64,000 nucleotides of DNA, taken from positions 1,488,001-1,552,000 of the forward strand of contig NZ_CP072036.1 of the NCBI RefSeq assembly GCF_018847375.1, read 5' to 3'. The notes beneath the pieces are model-generated. The model saw nothing but the letters and a program-made list of their open reading frames with translations, did no database searches and was not told where the DNA came from. Positions 63,646 to 64,000 of the stretch are shown here, piece by piece. The DNA is from Akkermansia massiliensis (lineage in GTDB: Bacteria; Verrucomicrobiota; Verrucomicrobiia; Verrucomicrobiales; Akkermansiaceae). Position 1 is the first letter of the stretch. Each line of letters opens with the position of its first letter. A program made the position numbers and the translations under genes.

Positions 63646-64000
63646 TTATACCTTCTTGCCGCGCCATTTTCCGCTCTTCAGGTACCACCACGCCAGTGCT
63701 ATCAGGGCAATGCCGTAAACGTGTTCGGAGAACCAGCAGAGAGCCACGTCAGGCTTGAGCCTGATGACGATGTAATAAACGGCGGCGGTGTAAACAGTCA
63801 GGGAAATCATCTCCATGATGAAGCCCGCCTTCGTGTTGCCCGTGCCGGATACGGCATTAAACAGGATGAATGCCGGAGCCATGATCAGGGTGGAGGTGGA
63901 CATCACATAAACGGAATTAATGCTGGCGGCAATCAGGGACGGATTATCCGTGAAAACTCTGAGAACGGGTTCCGGGAACAGGCACAGGATGACAAGCAGC
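63646..64000 (-). CDS. MATE-family efflux transporter, C-terminal part (truncated by window edge)
   Basis: The frame stays open to the window end; only about 117 C-terminal residues are seen. FPEPVLRVFTDNPSLIAAS and PAFILFNAVSGTGNTKAGFIMEMISL match the last third of MATE transporters, and several membrane helices follow. These proteins export drugs or metabolites using Na+ or H+ gradients. The N-terminus lies outside the window. Confidence 0.85.
   Translation of the reverse strand, partial: LLVILCLFPEPVLRVFTDNPSLIAASINSVYVMSTSTLIMAPAFILFNAVSGTGNTKAGFIMEMISLTVYTAAVYYIVIRLKPDVALCWFSEHVYGIALIALAWWYLKSGKWRGKKV

Overview
The window is chromosomal DNA of a Verrucomicrobial gut mucin degrader, almost certainly Akkermansia muciniphila or a very close relative. 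The strongest evidence is the five-gene block at 14136-21573. It encodes a protein I recognise as the outer-membrane protein Amuc_1100, flanked by homologues of Amuc_1098, 1099, 1101 and 1102. As I remember the type-strain Amuc_1100 sequence, this copy carries several substitutions, so it is probably from another strain or phylogroup; that comparison is from memory. Most of the window is GC-rich, with outer-membrane and lipoprotein genes typical of this group and few clear Shine-Dalgarno sites. I saw no rRNA, tRNA or CRISPR array.

Layout. (1) 1-7000: the end of a porin, two small proteins, a feoA-feoA-feoB-Cys-rich protein iron operon, and a tri-heme cytochrome c peroxidase. (2) 7062-14041: lipA, tadA, a ROK kinase, a Zn/Cd/Pb-type P-type ATPase, a 9-bp tandem repeat, then coaE-rho. 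(3) 14136-21573: an operon ordered like pilM-N-O-P-Q, with PilM and PilN fused and Amuc_1100 in the PilO place. (4) 21768-27920: M42 peptidase, lgt, a pair of paralogous lipoproteins, pepP, hisG and a 34-residue ribosomal-type protein. (5) 28010-32412: an AT-rich island with three exported proteins, one transglutaminase-like. (6) 32530-36369: a PhoR/PhoB-type two-component system divergent from ilvD. (7) 36615-42568: a lipoprotein, a 1358-residue autotransporter, and a tyrosine recombinase. Autotransporter and recombinase are transcribed away from a short segment bounded by two oppositely oriented 19-bp dyad sites. (8) 42661-52947: a UDG-like protein, thiH, an LtaS-like enzyme, an exported metzincin-type peptidase, a GH95 fucosidase, DUF2851 and a STAS protein. 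(9) 53071-58000: three tandem membrane-anchored squalene-cyclase-repeat paralogues with a mosaic history. (10) 58387-64000: galE, an RsmA-Nudix fusion, small proteins, a basic Lys/Ala-rich protein, and the C-terminal part of a MATE transporter.

How the parts may work together. The feo operon and the metal ATPase share a 14-bp TTAG-N6-CTAA type operator, which suggests one DtxR/MntR-like metal regulator. The fucosidase, the exported peptidase and galE fit growth on host glycoproteins. The pilus-like operon, autotransporter, porin and lipoproteins form the cell-surface set. The most interesting candidate system is the putative invertible switch at 41251-41458, which could turn the autotransporter, its neighbouring recombinase, or both on and off.
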